DNA of 64,000 nucleotides, taken from the NCBI RefSeq assembly GCF_000372645.1, contig NZ_APMP01000017.1:18716-82715 (forward strand), written 5' to 3'. Of this stretch, positions 48,903 through 58,489 are shown in pieces (the stretch's first letter is position 1; every line of letters starts with the position of its first letter). The DNA is from Caulobacter vibrioides OR37. GTDB lineage: Bacteria > Pseudomonadota > Alphaproteobacteria > Caulobacterales > Caulobacteraceae. The position numbers and the translations under genes are program-made. The notes under the pieces are model-generated. The model was not told the DNA's origin. It saw nothing but the letters and a program-made list of their open reading frames with translations, and made no database searches.

Positions 48903-49861
48903 GGGATCAGCAACACCCGGCCAACGGCCTGGCGTCCCTCGATATAGGCGTGGGCCTTGTCGGCCTCGGCGAGCGGGAACGTGCTGTCGATGACGACCTC
49001 AAGCTCTCCGCGCGCCGCCTGATCGATCAGGTCCTGGATCATGTCGTGGACGCGGTCGGTCATGATCTCCGCGCCGAGGAAGACCCCGGTCAGCGAGCGG
49101 TTGCCGCCCATCAGCGACGAGACGTCGACCTTCATGGGTTCGCGCCCGGCGTTGCCGACCAGCGAGATGCGCCCCCGATAGCCTAGGGCGCCGAGGCTGC
49201 CCTGCAAGGTCGCGCCGCCGACGGGGTCGACCACCAGATCGACGCCCTTGCCGCCCGTCAGCTTCATCACCTGCTCGACGAGATCGTCGCGGCGGTAGTT
49301 GATCCCGTGGTCCATGCCGAACGCCTTCAGGCGTTCCAGCCGCTCGTCGCTGGAGGCCGAGGCCAGGACCGTGGCCCCGGCCTTCTTGGCCAACTGGATG
49401 GCGGCCAGACCGACCGCCCCCGCGCCGGCCTGAACCAGCACCGTCTCGCCGGCCTTCAGATGGCCCGCGCCGAACAGGCACTCGTGGGCCGTTCCGAACG
49501 GCACCGGAATGGCGGCGGCCTTGCGGATGTCGAAACCGTCCGGAATCGGCCAGGCGTTTCGGGCCGGCACGGCGCGCAGCTCGGCGTGCGAGCCGAAGGC
49601 GTTCACGGTAACCACCTTCTGGCCGACCTTCAAATGCGCGACCTCGGCGCCGACCTCGATGATCTCGCCGGCGGCCTGATAGCCGACGATGTGCGGGCTG
49701 CCCGCCATCTGGCCGCCGCCGCGATTAAGGGTGTCGCCGCCCTCGATGCTGACCGCTTCGACGCGGATCACCACGCCCTGCGGATGACAGACGGGATCTG
49801 GAACGTCCTCGTAGCGCAAGACGTCCGGCGAGCCGGTTTCGTAATAGACGGCGGCTTTCAT
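48899..49861 (-). CDS. Zinc-type alcohol dehydrogenase-like NADPH:quinone oxidoreductase (MDR family)
   Basis: Seen: 320 residues, full-length medium-chain reductase without zinc ligands, as in quinone reductases: GYQAAGEIIEVGAEVAHLKVGQKVV, ETVLVQAGAGAVGLAAIQLAKKAGATVLASASS (NADPH-binding glycine motif), and ALGYRGRISLVGNAG. It reduces quinones or enones; exact substrate unknown. It heads a leftward group with the monooxygenase and SDR genes. No strong operator seen upstream (49862-50022 has no gene). Confidence 0.9.
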   Translation of the reverse strand: MKAAVYYETGSPDVLRYEDVPDPVCHPQGVVIRVEAVSIEGGDTLNRGGGQMAGSPHIVGYQAAGEIIEVGAEVAHLKVGQKVVTVNAFGSHAELRAVPARNAWPIPDGFDIRKAAAIPVPFGTAHECLFGAGHLKAGETVLVQAGAGAVGLAAIQLAKKAGATVLASASSDERLERLKAFGMDHGINYRRDDLVEQVMKLTGGKGVDLVVDPVGGATLQGSLGALGYRGRISLVGNAGREPMKVDVSSLMGGNRSLTGVFLGAEIMTDRVHDMIQDLIDQAARGELEVVIDSTFPLAEADKAHAYIEGRQAVGRVLLIP

Positions 49862-50022
49862 GCATCACTCCCTGCTTCTCCTCCTCCCGACATTCCCGGC
49901 GGACGCCAGGCAAAGGTCGAGCCCGAGGGTCTCCTCATTGAAGCCGGGGAGAACGGCGCGAGCGTCCCAGTCGCTCTGGCTGGATCTGGACCCCGACGGT
50001 CGCCGGGGAAATCGGAGAAAAC

Positions 50023-51354
50023 CTACTTCGACGGATCCTTGAGCGCGTCATAGACGAACTTGGCGCTGTCCTGGTCGATGTGGGCGATGGCGGGATCACC
50101 GTCCTTGTTGAGGATGTGGATCATGCCCAGGAAGAAGAGATCGTTGGTCGGGTCGATCCAGAACCAGGTTCCGGCCGCGCCGCCCCAGCTATAGGTCCCG
50201 TTCCCCTGCGGACCGGCCTTGGCGCTGTCCAGCACCACCGCGAAGTCCAGGCCAAAGCCCCGCCCCTTGGCGGTGTTGAACGGCGGGATGTCGGAATTCA
50301 TGATCGTGTCGCTGAGCATGTTCGTGCGCATCAGCTTGACGGTCTCGGGCTTCAGGATGCGCGCGCCGTCAAGCTCGCCGCCGTTCAGCAGCATCTGGGC
50401 GAAGCGGGCGTAGTCGGCGTTGGTCGAGACCAGGCCGCCGCCGCCCGAGGCCATGACCGGCGGCTTCGAGATATCCAGCACCATGAAGCCGTCGGCCGGA
50501 ACCAGCTTATGAACCTTGGGTCCCCAGGCATAAAGCGACGCCAGGCGGCTGGTCTTTTCCGCCGGCAGCCAGAAGCCCGTGTCGACCATCTTCAGCGGCG
50601 TGAAGATGCGCTTTTGCATGAAGTCGCCCAGCGACATGCCCGACAACTTCTCGACGATCAGGCCCTGGATGTCGACCGAGACGCTGTACTTCCACCGCGT
50701 GCCCGGCTGGGCCACCAGCGGCAGGGCGGCGACACGCTTGATGAACTCGTCGCTCGACTTGCTGCCCAAGACGCCGGTGTCGACATAGGCCTTGTCGATC
50801 GGGTTGTCCGGAACCAGGCCATAGGCGAACCCACCCGAGTGGCTCATGATCTCGCGCATGGTCGGCGGACGGTCGGCCGGCACGGTGTCGAACGAGCCGT
50901 CGGAGTTGACGCCCTTGAAGACCCGCAACGAGGCGAATTCCGGAATGTACTTGCTGACCGGATCGTCCAGCTTCCACTTGCCCTCCTCGAAGAGGATCAT
51001 CATGGCCACGCCGGTGACGGGCTTGGACTGCGAGTAGATGCGGAACACCGTGTCCTTGGTCATCGGCGGACCGTCGAAGCCCTTCTTGCCGTGGACCTCG
51101 AAGTTCACGACCTTGCCGTGGCGGACCAGCATGGTGGTGACGCCCGGCAGGTGGCCGGCGTCGACCAGCCCCTGCATGTGAGCGTCCAGCGCCTTCAGCC
51201 CGTCAGCCGAAAAGCCGACGCTCTCGGGCCTGCTGGCCGGAAAGGCGCTGGAGGCCTCGACATGGGTCGAGACCGGCGCGGCCCATCCAGGCGCCGCGCC
51301 GCCGAACGCCAGAACCGTCGCCAACGCGGCCGCCGTCAGACGCCGAAGAACCAT
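50023..51354 (-). CDS. Exported beta-lactamase-fold serine hydrolase (class C/EstB type), copy A
   Basis: Seen: 443 residues from ATG 51354 (GGAGAGG upstream). Signal peptide to about residue 25 (ending GWAA), then the penicillin-binding fold with the catalytic SxxK as SQSK in FRIYSQSKPVTGVAMMILFEEGKW, a Tyr motif in WKYSVSVDIQG, and GGGLVSTNADYARFAQML; the third motif region contains WGGAAGTWFWIDP. Members are carboxylesterases, transesterases or D-aminopeptidases rather than true beta-lactamases. Clearly paralogous to the gene at 52668. Confidence 0.9.
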   Translation of the reverse strand: MVLRRLTAAALATVLAFGGAAPGWAAPVSTHVEASSAFPASRPESVGFSADGLKALDAHMQGLVDAGHLPGVTTMLVRHGKVVNFEVHGKKGFDGPPMTKDTVFRIYSQSKPVTGVAMMILFEEGKWKLDDPVSKYIPEFASLRVFKGVNSDGSFDTVPADRPPTMREIMSHSGGFAYGLVPDNPIDKAYVDTGVLGSKSSDEFIKRVAALPLVAQPGTRWKYSVSVDIQGLIVEKLSGMSLGDFMQKRIFTPLKMVDTGFWLPAEKTSRLASLYAWGPKVHKLVPADGFMVLDISKPPVMASGGGGLVSTNADYARFAQMLLNGGELDGARILKPETVKLMRTNMLSDTIMNSDIPPFNTAKGRGFGLDFAVVLDSAKAGPQGNGTYSWGGAAGTWFWIDPTNDLFFLGMIHILNKDGDPAIAHIDQDSAKFVYDALKDPSK

Positions 51355-51428
51355 GTCCGCCTCTCCAAACACTTGTTCGAGACGGGACCTTAGGGCGAAT
51401 TGAGCAAGGCGCGCACGCGAATTTTTCT

Positions 51429-52613
51429 TCAACCCCGCTCGACCTCGAACCGCAGGCCCGCATGGGCCTCTAGGCGGTCGATCAGCTTGCGCCCCATGGC
51501 CGCGCCGGGCGTCCAGATCCCGCCCGGCGCGTCGGCGGCCTCCGAGATCAGGCACACCGCCGACTCGGCGATCATCTTCGAGGTCGAGCCGTAGCCGGGG
51601 TCCTTGTCGCCCTTGACCGAAACGCGAACCTGACGGCCGTCAGGCGCCAAGCCGACGAACAGGACGTCGTAGAAGCCGGTTTCTCGCTCTTCCTTGCTGG
51701 GACCTTCGCCGGGCTTGGGGCCGCCCTCCCCGCCGAGGCCGCCGCCGGAGGCGGCGATGTGCTCGGCGATCTTCTGGCCCTGCTCGCCAGGACCGGTCAG
51801 CACCATCTCGTCGTACACGAAATCCGCGCCGTAGGGATGGCCCATCAAGGCGTTCGAGCGATGGACATTGCGCGTATTGATCGCCGCCATCACGAACGGC
51901 GCGGCCCAGACGCCAAGATCCTCCTCCAGCATCGGCCGATTGCCGGACGGCTGCTGGGGTCCCTGAAAGCCCGGCGTCAGCGCGAACGGATTCTTCAACA
52001 GCGCGATGACTCCCGGGTCCTTGGCGGCGGCGGCCATCGTCGCCTTGAGGCTGGCGGCCGTGCCGCCGGAAAAACCTCCCTTCATCGCGCGAACCCGGCC
52101 CTTCACGCGCGGAACCGGCGCGCCCAGGGCTTTCCGCGCGGTTTCCTGCAGGAACCAGACGCCAAGTTCAAAAGGGATGGAGTCGAAGCCGCACGAGAAG
52201 ACGATCCGCGCGCCCGTCTCCTTTGCCCGCGCCTCGTGCGCGTCGATCATTCGCCGCATCCAGGCCGGTTCGCCGCAAAGGTCCAGATAGTCGGTCCCCT
52301 CCTCGACGCAGGCGGCGACCAGGTCCGAGCCGTAAAGCTGGTAGGGCCCGACCGTGGTCAGCACCGCCTTGGCGCGACGGACCATGGTTCGCAGGGATTG
52401 GGGATCATCGGCGTCGGCGACAACGAGCGGCGTGTCCAGCGGCGCGCCGATCTCGGCGCGCACCGCCGCCAGTTTTTCCTCGCCGCGTCCCGCCATGGCC
52501 CAGCGCACGGCGCCGCCAGTTCCGAAGCGAGCCGCCAGATACTCCGCCACTAGCCGCCCGGTGAAACCGCTGGCGCCGTAGACGATGATGTCGAATTCCG
52601 CGTCGGCCCGCAT
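51429..52613 (-). CDS. Saccharopine dehydrogenase-like / trans-acting enoyl reductase family protein
   Basis: Seen: 394 residues from ATG 52613 (GGGAGG upstream). N-terminal Rossmann motif IIVYGASGFTGRLVAEYLAARFG (about 9-31), then AGRGEEKL, LTTVGPYQLYGSDLVAACVEEGTDYLDLCGE and GFDSIPFELGVW, hallmarks of the family that includes mycobacterial trans-acting enoyl reductase. A Gly/Pro-rich loop (GGGLGGEGGPKPGEGPSKEE) is near residue 300. Probably reduces a lipid-linked or acyl substrate with NAD(P)H; not lysine metabolism. It sits between two beta-lactamase-fold esterases on the same strand. Confidence 0.87.
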   Translation of the reverse strand: MRADAEFDIIVYGASGFTGRLVAEYLAARFGTGGAVRWAMAGRGEEKLAAVRAEIGAPLDTPLVVADADDPQSLRTMVRRAKAVLTTVGPYQLYGSDLVAACVEEGTDYLDLCGEPAWMRRMIDAHEARAKETGARIVFSCGFDSIPFELGVWFLQETARKALGAPVPRVKGRVRAMKGGFSGGTAASLKATMAAAAKDPGVIALLKNPFALTPGFQGPQQPSGNRPMLEEDLGVWAAPFVMAAINTRNVHRSNALMGHPYGADFVYDEMVLTGPGEQGQKIAEHIAASGGGLGGEGGPKPGEGPSKEERETGFYDVLFVGLAPDGRQVRVSVKGDKDPGYGSTSKMIAESAVCLISEAADAPGGIWTPGAAMGRKLIDRLEAHAGLRFEVERG

Positions 52614-52667
52614 GACCCGCCTCCCTCTGTTATTGGGAGGCACCATGCCGAGATCGCGGCCCGCGCG

Positions 52668-54068
52668 CTACCGGCTCGTGACCCTGGTCGGTCCCGGATG
52701 CGGCGTATGGGCCGGTACAGTCGGGATCGCCTGCTGCAGCGGCGGCTCGATCGCCTGATAGACCAAGGCGCGCGACTGAGCGTCCAGTTTGGGTCCGACA
52801 CCACCCAGGCGCTGGATCATGCCGACGAAAAGCAGGTCATGAACCGGGTCGATCCAGAACCAGGTGCCGGCGCTGCCGCCCCAGCTGACCGTGCCCCGTC
52901 CCACCGGCGCGCCCGAGGCGGCCGGATTGACCGCCACCGCCATGTCGAGCCCATAGCCCATGCCGGCGGCGAAGGGGAATGGGCGAAGGCTCGGCTGCAA
53001 GACACCGGTCGTACCATTGGTCGTGACCACGAACCCCGGCGGCAGGTGGTTCTGCGTCATCAGGGCCACGGTCTCGGGCTTGAGGATCCGCGCGCCATGA
53101 AGCTCGCCCTTGTTGAGGATCATCTGGGCGAAGCGGGCGAAGTCGTGCGCCGTCGAGACCAGCCCTCCGCCGCCCAGCGGCGCGGCGGGCGGCTTGGTGA
53201 CGTCGCGCCAAGCCCCTTCGACCGCGGGGATCAGCCGTCCCGTGCGCGGATCGGCGGTGTAGAGCGCCGCCAGCCGATGGGCCTTCTCCTCGGGCACATA
53301 GAAGGCGGTGTCGCGCATCTTCAGCGGCGCGAAGATGTGCTCTTCCATGAACGCGGGCAGGGTCTGGCCCGACAGTTTTTCGATGATGTAGCCCTGGATA
53401 TCGGCCGCCACGCTGTAGCGCCACAGCTGGCCGGGCTCGGAATACATCGGCAGTTCCGAGACCTTCTGGACTAGCTCGCCCAGCGAGGATGATTGAAGCA
53501 CGCCGGCCCGGTAATAGGCCTGGTCCGCCGGACTGTTCGGATCGTCGGCCAGACCGTAGGCGAAGCCGGCGGTGTGGGTCATCAGCTCACGCATGGTCGG
53601 CGGACGGCTGATCGGCGCCAGGATCGGCTGGCCCGACGCGTCGACGCCGCTGACGATGCGCAGATCGGCGAACTCCGGCACGTATTTGCTGATCGGATCG
53701 TCCAGCTTCCAGAGACCCTGCTCGTACAGGATCATCATGGCCACGCCCGTGATCGGCTTGGTCTCGGAGCGAATGCGGAAAATCGCGTTCAGGGGCATGG
53801 GCTGACCGCCCAGGGCCTGGCGGCCATAGGCTCGCGCGTGGACGATCCGGCCATGGCGGGCCAGCAATGTGACGCCGCCGGCGATCTGGCCATGATCGAC
53901 CATCGCCTGCATTTGGTCGTCCAGCTTCTTCAGACGGTCGGCGTTGAAGCCGACCTCTTCGGGCTTGGCCTTGGGCAAGGCAAGGGCCGGCGTCGCGGCG
54001 ACGGCCGCGCAGCCGAAGGCGCCGGCCAGCAGGGCCAACGCGCGGCGACGCAACCGTCCCAAGTTCAT
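52668..54068 (-). CDS. Exported beta-lactamase-fold serine hydrolase, copy B
   Basis: Seen: 466 residues; signal peptide about 1-31 (ending TPALAL), SxxK motif SETK in FRIRSETKPITGVAMMILYEQGLW, Tyr in WRYSVAADIQGYIIEKLSG, GGGLVSTAHDFARFAQMILN, and WGGSAGTWFWIDP. It aligns with the 50023 gene almost throughout but keeps a longer Pro/Thr-rich C-terminal tail. Likely a periplasmic esterase or transesterase. Its start lies 10 bases from the parC stop. Confidence 0.9.
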   Translation of the reverse strand: MNLGRLRRRALALLAGAFGCAAVAATPALALPKAKPEEVGFNADRLKKLDDQMQAMVDHGQIAGGVTLLARHGRIVHARAYGRQALGGQPMPLNAIFRIRSETKPITGVAMMILYEQGLWKLDDPISKYVPEFADLRIVSGVDASGQPILAPISRPPTMRELMTHTAGFAYGLADDPNSPADQAYYRAGVLQSSSLGELVQKVSELPMYSEPGQLWRYSVAADIQGYIIEKLSGQTLPAFMEEHIFAPLKMRDTAFYVPEEKAHRLAALYTADPRTGRLIPAVEGAWRDVTKPPAAPLGGGGLVSTAHDFARFAQMILNKGELHGARILKPETVALMTQNHLPPGFVVTTNGTTGVLQPSLRPFPFAAGMGYGLDMAVAVNPAASGAPVGRGTVSWGGSAGTWFWIDPVHDLLFVGMIQRLGGVGPKLDAQSRALVYQAIEPPLQQAIPTVPAHTPHPGPTRVTSR

Positions 54069-54078
54069 TTGGCCACCG

Positions 54079-56358
54079 TCACTTGGGTCGGAACCGCTTG
54101 CTGGTCGGGAACCCGCGAGGCGCGAGCTTGCCGGCCCCGGCGCGACGACCGGCCCAGTCCTTCCACTCGGCCCACTCGCGACGACGGCCGGCGGTGTCGA
54201 TCCAGAAGGCGCCGGTCTCGGCGCTGAACGACAGGCCGTCGCGCAGACCGCCCTCGCGGTAGGACTGCAGCTTGACGCCCTTGCCGCGCGGCATTTCCGG
54301 CAGTTCCTCGATCGGGAAGATCAGGATCTTGCCGTTGTCGCCCACCACCGCGATCTGGTCGCCGACGACCTCCATGCAGAAGGCCGCGCCGGCCGCGTCG
54401 ACCGTCAGGACCTGCTTGCCGGCCTTGCGGTTGGCCAGGGTCTCCTCCTCGGGCAGCAGGAAGCCGTAGCCCTGCTTGGAGGCGATGAAGCGCTTGCGGC
54501 CGGCCTTGAACGGGAAGACGTCGATGATCTTCACCTTGTCGTCCAGCTCGATCATCATCCGCACCGGCTCGCCGTGTCCTCGCGCGCTGGGAAGCTTGTC
54601 GCAGCCCAATGTGAAGAAACGGCCGTCGCTGGAGAAGATCAGCAGCTTGTCCGTGGTCTCGGCCGGAACCAGGAAGCCCAGCTTGTCGCCTTCCTTGAAC
54701 TTCAGCTCGGACGGATCGTCGATCTTGCCCTTGGCGGCGCGGATCCAGCCGCGCTCGGACAGGATGATCGTGATCGGCTCGCGCACGATCATCGCCTCGA
54801 TGGCGGCGTCGGCGTCGACGACCGGAGCGTCCGCGAAAATCGAACGTCCGGTCACGCCGGTCGGACGGGCCTTGTCCAGCGGATGCTTGATCTTCAGCAG
54901 CGTCGCGCGCACCTCTGACAGGCCCACGCCCACCAGCTTCCACTGCTGGGCGTCGCTGGCCAGCATGGCCAGGATGCCGTCGCGCTCTTCCACCAGTTCC
55001 GCGTGCTCGCGACGGATCTCCATCTCTTCCAGCTTGGCCAGTTGGCGCAGGCGGGTATTGAGGATGGCGTCGGCCTGGATGTCCGACAGCGCGAACGTCT
55101 CGATCAGCTTTTCCTTCGGCTTGTCCTCGTAGCGGACGATCCGAATGACCTCGTCGAGGTTCAGATAGGCGACCAGCAGGCCGTCCAGGATGTGCAGACG
55201 AGCTTCGATCTTGGCCAAGCGATGTCGGGCGCGCCGGGTCAGAACCTCGCGGCGGTGGGCGAGGAACGCCATCAGGGCCTGCTTGAGGCCCATCACGCCC
55301 GGCGTGCCGCGCGCGTCCAGCACGTTGATGTTGACCGGGAAGCGGCTTTCCAGCGCCGAGAGCTTGAACAGGCTCTCCATTAGCACTTCGGGCTCGACGT
55401 TCTTGGACTTCGGTTCGAGGACGAGACGGATGTCCTCGGCGCTCTCGTCGCGGACGTCGCCCAGAAGGGCGGCCTTCTTGCTGTCGATCAGGTCGGCCAG
55501 CTGCTCGACCAGATCCGACTTCTTCACCTGATACGGGATCTCGGTGACGACGATCTGGTACGTGCCGCGACCGGTGTCCTCCTTGTCCCACTTGGCGCGG
55601 ATACGCACGCCGCCCCGGCCGGTCTCGTAGGTTTCCAGCAGAGAAGCGCGCGGCTCGACGATGACCCCGCCGGTCGGGAAGTCCGGCCCGGGAACCTTGG
55701 CGAGCAAGTCTTCGGTCGTCGCGTCGGGATTGGTCAACAGCAACTGACAGGCGTCGATCAGTTCGGCGGCGTTGTGCGGCGGGATCGAGGTGGCCATGCC
55801 GACCGCGATGCCCGACGAGCCGTTGGCCAGCAGGTTCGGGAAGCCCGATGGCAGGACCACCGGCTCCTCGTCCTGTCCGTCATAGGTCGGGCGGAAGTCG
55901 ACCGCGTCCTCGTCGATGCCGTCCAGCAGAAGCGTCGCCGCTTCCGTCATCTTGCACTCGGTGTAGCGCATGGCCGCGGCGCTATCGCCGTCAATATTGC
56001 CGAAGTTGCCCTGCCCCTCGACCAGCGGGATGCGTTGACTGAACTCCTGGGCCAGGCGGACCAGGGCGTCATAGATCGAGGCGTCGCCGTGCGGGTGGAA
56101 GTTACCCATCACCTCGCCGACCACCTTGGCGCACTTGCGCGCGGCGGCGTCGGGGTTCAGGCGCATATTGCTCATCGCGTAGAGCACGCGACGGTGCACG
56201 GGCTTCAGGCCGTCGCGCACGTCGGGGAGCGCCCGCGAGCCGATCGTCGACAGAGCGTAGGCGAGATAGCGCCGCGACAGGGCTTCGGTCAGCGGCTCAT
56301 CCAGAATGCGGTCGCCGTCGTCGGGACCGCCGGGGGGAGGAAGTACGGGCTTGTTCAT
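54079..56358 (-). CDS. parC: DNA topoisomerase IV subunit A
   Basis: Decatenates replicated chromosomes with ParE. Seen: 759 residues, typical ParC length. Catalytic Y132 is in [10 protein letters not shown]; the quinolone-determining region is [19 protein letters not shown], with A93 and D97 at the positions of E. coli Ser80 and Glu84. No GyrA box is seen and the C-terminal pinwheel is shortened, which separates it from gyrA 16 kb away. ATG at 56358 is well supported by the GGGGGAGG just upstream of the second codon region. Confidence 0.96.
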   Translation of the reverse strand: MNKPVLPPPGGPDDGDRILDEPLTEALSRRYLAYALSTIGSRALPDVRDGLKPVHRRVLYAMSNMRLNPDAAARKCAKVVGEVMGNFHPHGDASIYDALVRLAQEFSQRIPLVEGQGNFGNIDGDSAAAMRYTECKMTEAATLLLDGIDEDAVDFRPTYDGQDEEPVVLPSGFPNLLANGSSGIAVGMATSIPPHNAAELIDACQLLLTNPDATTEDLLAKVPGPDFPTGGVIVEPRASLLETYETGRGGVRIRAKWDKEDTGRGTYQIVVTEIPYQVKKSDLVEQLADLIDSKKAALLGDVRDESAEDIRLVLEPKSKNVEPEVLMESLFKLSALESRFPVNINVLDARGTPGVMGLKQALMAFLAHRREVLTRRARHRLAKIEARLHILDGLLVAYLNLDEVIRIVRYEDKPKEKLIETFALSDIQADAILNTRLRQLAKLEEMEIRREHAELVEERDGILAMLASDAQQWKLVGVGLSEVRATLLKIKHPLDKARPTGVTGRSIFADAPVVDADAAIEAMIVREPITIILSERGWIRAAKGKIDDPSELKFKEGDKLGFLVPAETTDKLLIFSSDGRFFTLGCDKLPSARGHGEPVRMMIELDDKVKIIDVFPFKAGRKRFIASKQGYGFLLPEEETLANRKAGKQVLTVDAAGAAFCMEVVGDQIAVVGDNGKILIFPIEELPEMPRGKGVKLQSYREGGLRDGLSFSAETGAFWIDTAGRRREWAEWKDWAGRRAGAGKLAPRGFPTSKRFRPK

Positions 56359-56386
56359 GACGCCTATGAATCGTGGTCGGGCATCT

Positions 56387-56499
56387 TAGAGCGCGTCAGG
56401 CGAAAGTGTGAGCGGTTTCGGCGTCTGACGCGCTCCAAGCTCAAACAGACAGAGCCTTTTTATCCGGCTCGGATATCATCTGAACCGGAAAGGCTCTGA
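56387..56499. repeat. Palindromic intergenic repeat element
   Basis: Two consecutive inverted repeats: GAGCGCGTCAG (56389-56399) with CTGACGCGCTC (56425-56435), and AGAGCCTTT (56451-56459) with AAAGGCTCT (56489-56497). The first arm carries the AAAGTGTGA core also seen at 33061. It fills the gap between parC and the phosphodiesterase gene and may act as a terminator or RNA-stability element. Confidence 0.65.
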
Positions 56500-56604
56500 C
56501 GAGCTTCGGGGCCGAAGATCGACCGTTCGGGCGGATTTTTCGTCGTCAGACCGTCATTCAAGCTTGTCATAAGACCCGCTCAAGTTAGCTGGACTTACGG
56601 ATTC

Positions 56605-58440
56605 ATGGCCGCCAAGACCCCCTCGAAGCTCATGCTGGCCGGAGCGGCCGCCATCGTCGCCCTGGTCGGCGGGACCCTGGCCTGGCGGGCGACGCACAAG
56701 CCGCACAACGTCATCATCTTCGTGGCCGACGGCCTGCGTTCGGAAATCGTCGACGCCCAGACCGCCCCGGCCCTTGAAGCGCTGCGCCGCGAGGGCGTCG
56801 ATTTCCGCAACAGCCACTCGATGTTCCCGACCGTGACCACGGTCAACGCCGCCTCGATCGCCACCGGCCACAAGCCCGGCGACACCGGCGACTTCCAGAA
56901 CACCGTGTCGGCCGGCAGCCCCGCCCTGCCCTTCCCGGTCAGCTCGACCCTGGCGCCGATCGAGAGCGACCCGTCGATCGGCCTGCTGAACCAGCGGTTC
57001 GGCGGCAACTACCTGAACGAAGAGAGCCTGCTGGCCCTGGCCCACGCCCAGGGCTTCGTCACGGCCGCCGTCGGCAAGGAGGGCCCAGTGGCCGTCCAGG
57101 ACGTCACCGCCCGCGACGGCAAGGGCACCATCGTCATCGACGACGCCTTCGAGGACCGCTTCCCGGTTCCGGACTTCATCACCAAGGCCATCAAGGCGGT
57201 CGGCCTGAGCAAGACCCCGCCGGACCGGGGCCTGAACAGCTGGCCCGGCGCGTACAACATGCCGGGCGTCCGGGTCGCCAATGTCGAACAGCAGAAGTGG
57301 TTCGTGGACCTGGTGTCCAAGGTGCTGCTGCCGCGTTTCAAGCAGAGCGGCAAGCCGTTCGTGATGGTCTTCTGGTCGCGCGATCCCGACGGCACCCAGC
57401 ATAACCAGGGCGACAGCCTCAACACCCTGACCCCGGGCATCAACGGCGAGACCTCGCTGAAGGCCGTGCGCAACGCCTCGGACAATCTGCAGGCCCTGCG
57501 CGACGCCCTCAAAGCGCAAGGCCTGGACAAGACGACCGACATCATCGTCACGGCCGACCACGGCTTCTCGACGATCTCCAAGGAGAGCGCCACCAGCGCG
57601 GCGGCCAAGCTGAAGTTCGACAGCGTCGTGCCGGGCTATCTGCCGCCGGGCTTCGTGGCCATCGATCTCTCCAAGGCGCTGAACCTGCCGGCCTTCGAGC
57701 CGATCGGCCTGCCGATGATGTTCGACCAGGGCATGGCCCCCAAAGGCGGCAACGCCCTGCTGGGTCCCGATCCCAAGAACCCGCTGCTTGAGATCGTCGC
57801 CGGCGGCGGTTCGGACCTGATCTACGCCAACGGCCCGGACCGCAAGGCGCTGGTCGAGCGCGCGGTGGCGGCCCTGACGACGCAGGACTATGTGTCCGCC
57901 ATCTTCGTGGACGACGCGCTGGGCACGATCCCCGGCGCCCTGCCGATGAGCGCCATCGGCCTGGTCGGTTCGGCTAAGACCCCGCGTCCGGCCATCGTGA
58001 TCAGCTTCCGCAGCTTCCTGGCTCCGGGTTGCACACGCAAGCCGGAGGAGCTGTGCGCCGTCGAGGTGGCCGACACCACGCTGCAGCAGGGCCAGGGCAT
58101 CCACGGCGCCCTGCAGCGCGCCGACACGCACAACTTCATGGCCGCCGTCGGCCCGGATTTCCGCAAGGGCTTTGTCGACCCGACCCCGGTCAGCAACGCC
58201 GACTGGACGCCGACCCTGGCCAAGATCCTGGGCGTGAAGCTGTCGCCCAAGGGCCAGCTGACCGGTCGCGTGATGGCCGAGGCCCTGAAGGGCGGCAAGC
58301 CCGTCGCGGGCAGCCACAAGACGCTGACCAGCGCGCCGGCCGCGAACGGCTTCGTGACGACCTTGCGGTGGCAGGAAGCCGATGGCCGCCCGTACTATGA
58401 CGCCGGCGGCGCCCCGGGCCGCGCGGTCGGCCTGAAATAG
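56605..58440 (+). CDS. Type I phosphodiesterase / nucleotide pyrophosphatase (alkaline phosphatase superfamily)
   Basis: Seen: 611 residues with an N-terminal signal or anchor helix (about 9-27). Two-metal centre: Asp in NVIIFVADGLRSEIVD (about 41), nucleophilic Thr in FPTVTTVNAASIATG, DPDGTQHNQGDS (Asp and His), TADHGFSTISK (Asp-His) and a late His in RADTHNFMAAVGPDF. Two Cys in PGCTRKPEELCAVE may pair, supporting a periplasmic site. It should cleave nucleotide pyrophosphates or phosphodiesters. Convergent with phoD, suggesting a phosphate-scavenging pair (inference). Confidence 0.88.
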   Translation: MAAKTPSKLMLAGAAAIVALVGGTLAWRATHKPHNVIIFVADGLRSEIVDAQTAPALEALRREGVDFRNSHSMFPTVTTVNAASIATGHKPGDTGDFQNTVSAGSPALPFPVSSTLAPIESDPSIGLLNQRFGGNYLNEESLLALAHAQGFVTAAVGKEGPVAVQDVTARDGKGTIVIDDAFEDRFPVPDFITKAIKAVGLSKTPPDRGLNSWPGAYNMPGVRVANVEQQKWFVDLVSKVLLPRFKQSGKPFVMVFWSRDPDGTQHNQGDSLNTLTPGINGETSLKAVRNASDNLQALRDALKAQGLDKTTDIIVTADHGFSTISKESATSAAAKLKFDSVVPGYLPPGFVAIDLSKALNLPAFEPIGLPMMFDQGMAPKGGNALLGPDPKNPLLEIVAGGGSDLIYANGPDRKALVERAVAALTTQDYVSAIFVDDALGTIPGALPMSAIGLVGSAKTPRPAIVISFRSFLAPGCTRKPEELCAVEVADTTLQQGQGIHGALQRADTHNFMAAVGPDFRKGFVDPTPVSNADWTPTLAKILGVKLSPKGQLTGRVMAEALKGGKPVAGSHKTLTSAPAANGFVTTLRWQEADGRPYYDAGGAPGRAVGLK

Positions 58441-58450
58441 GCCTCGAACG

Positions 58451-58479
58451 CCTCCCCGCGCGCTCGGGACGCGGGGAGG
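58451..58479. terminator. Bidirectional terminator between the two phosphohydrolases
   Basis: Perfect 10-bp stem CCTCCCCGCG / CGCGGGGAGG with a 9-base loop, located 10 bases from each convergent stop. No T tract. Confidence 0.6.
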
Positions 58480-58489
58480 AGCCGTGGTC

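Noticed and set aside
54065..55591. A 508-codon minus-strand frame overlapping parC in another frame
   Set aside because: Arg/Gly/Asp-rich shadow; parC in the adjacent frame has all the family motifs.
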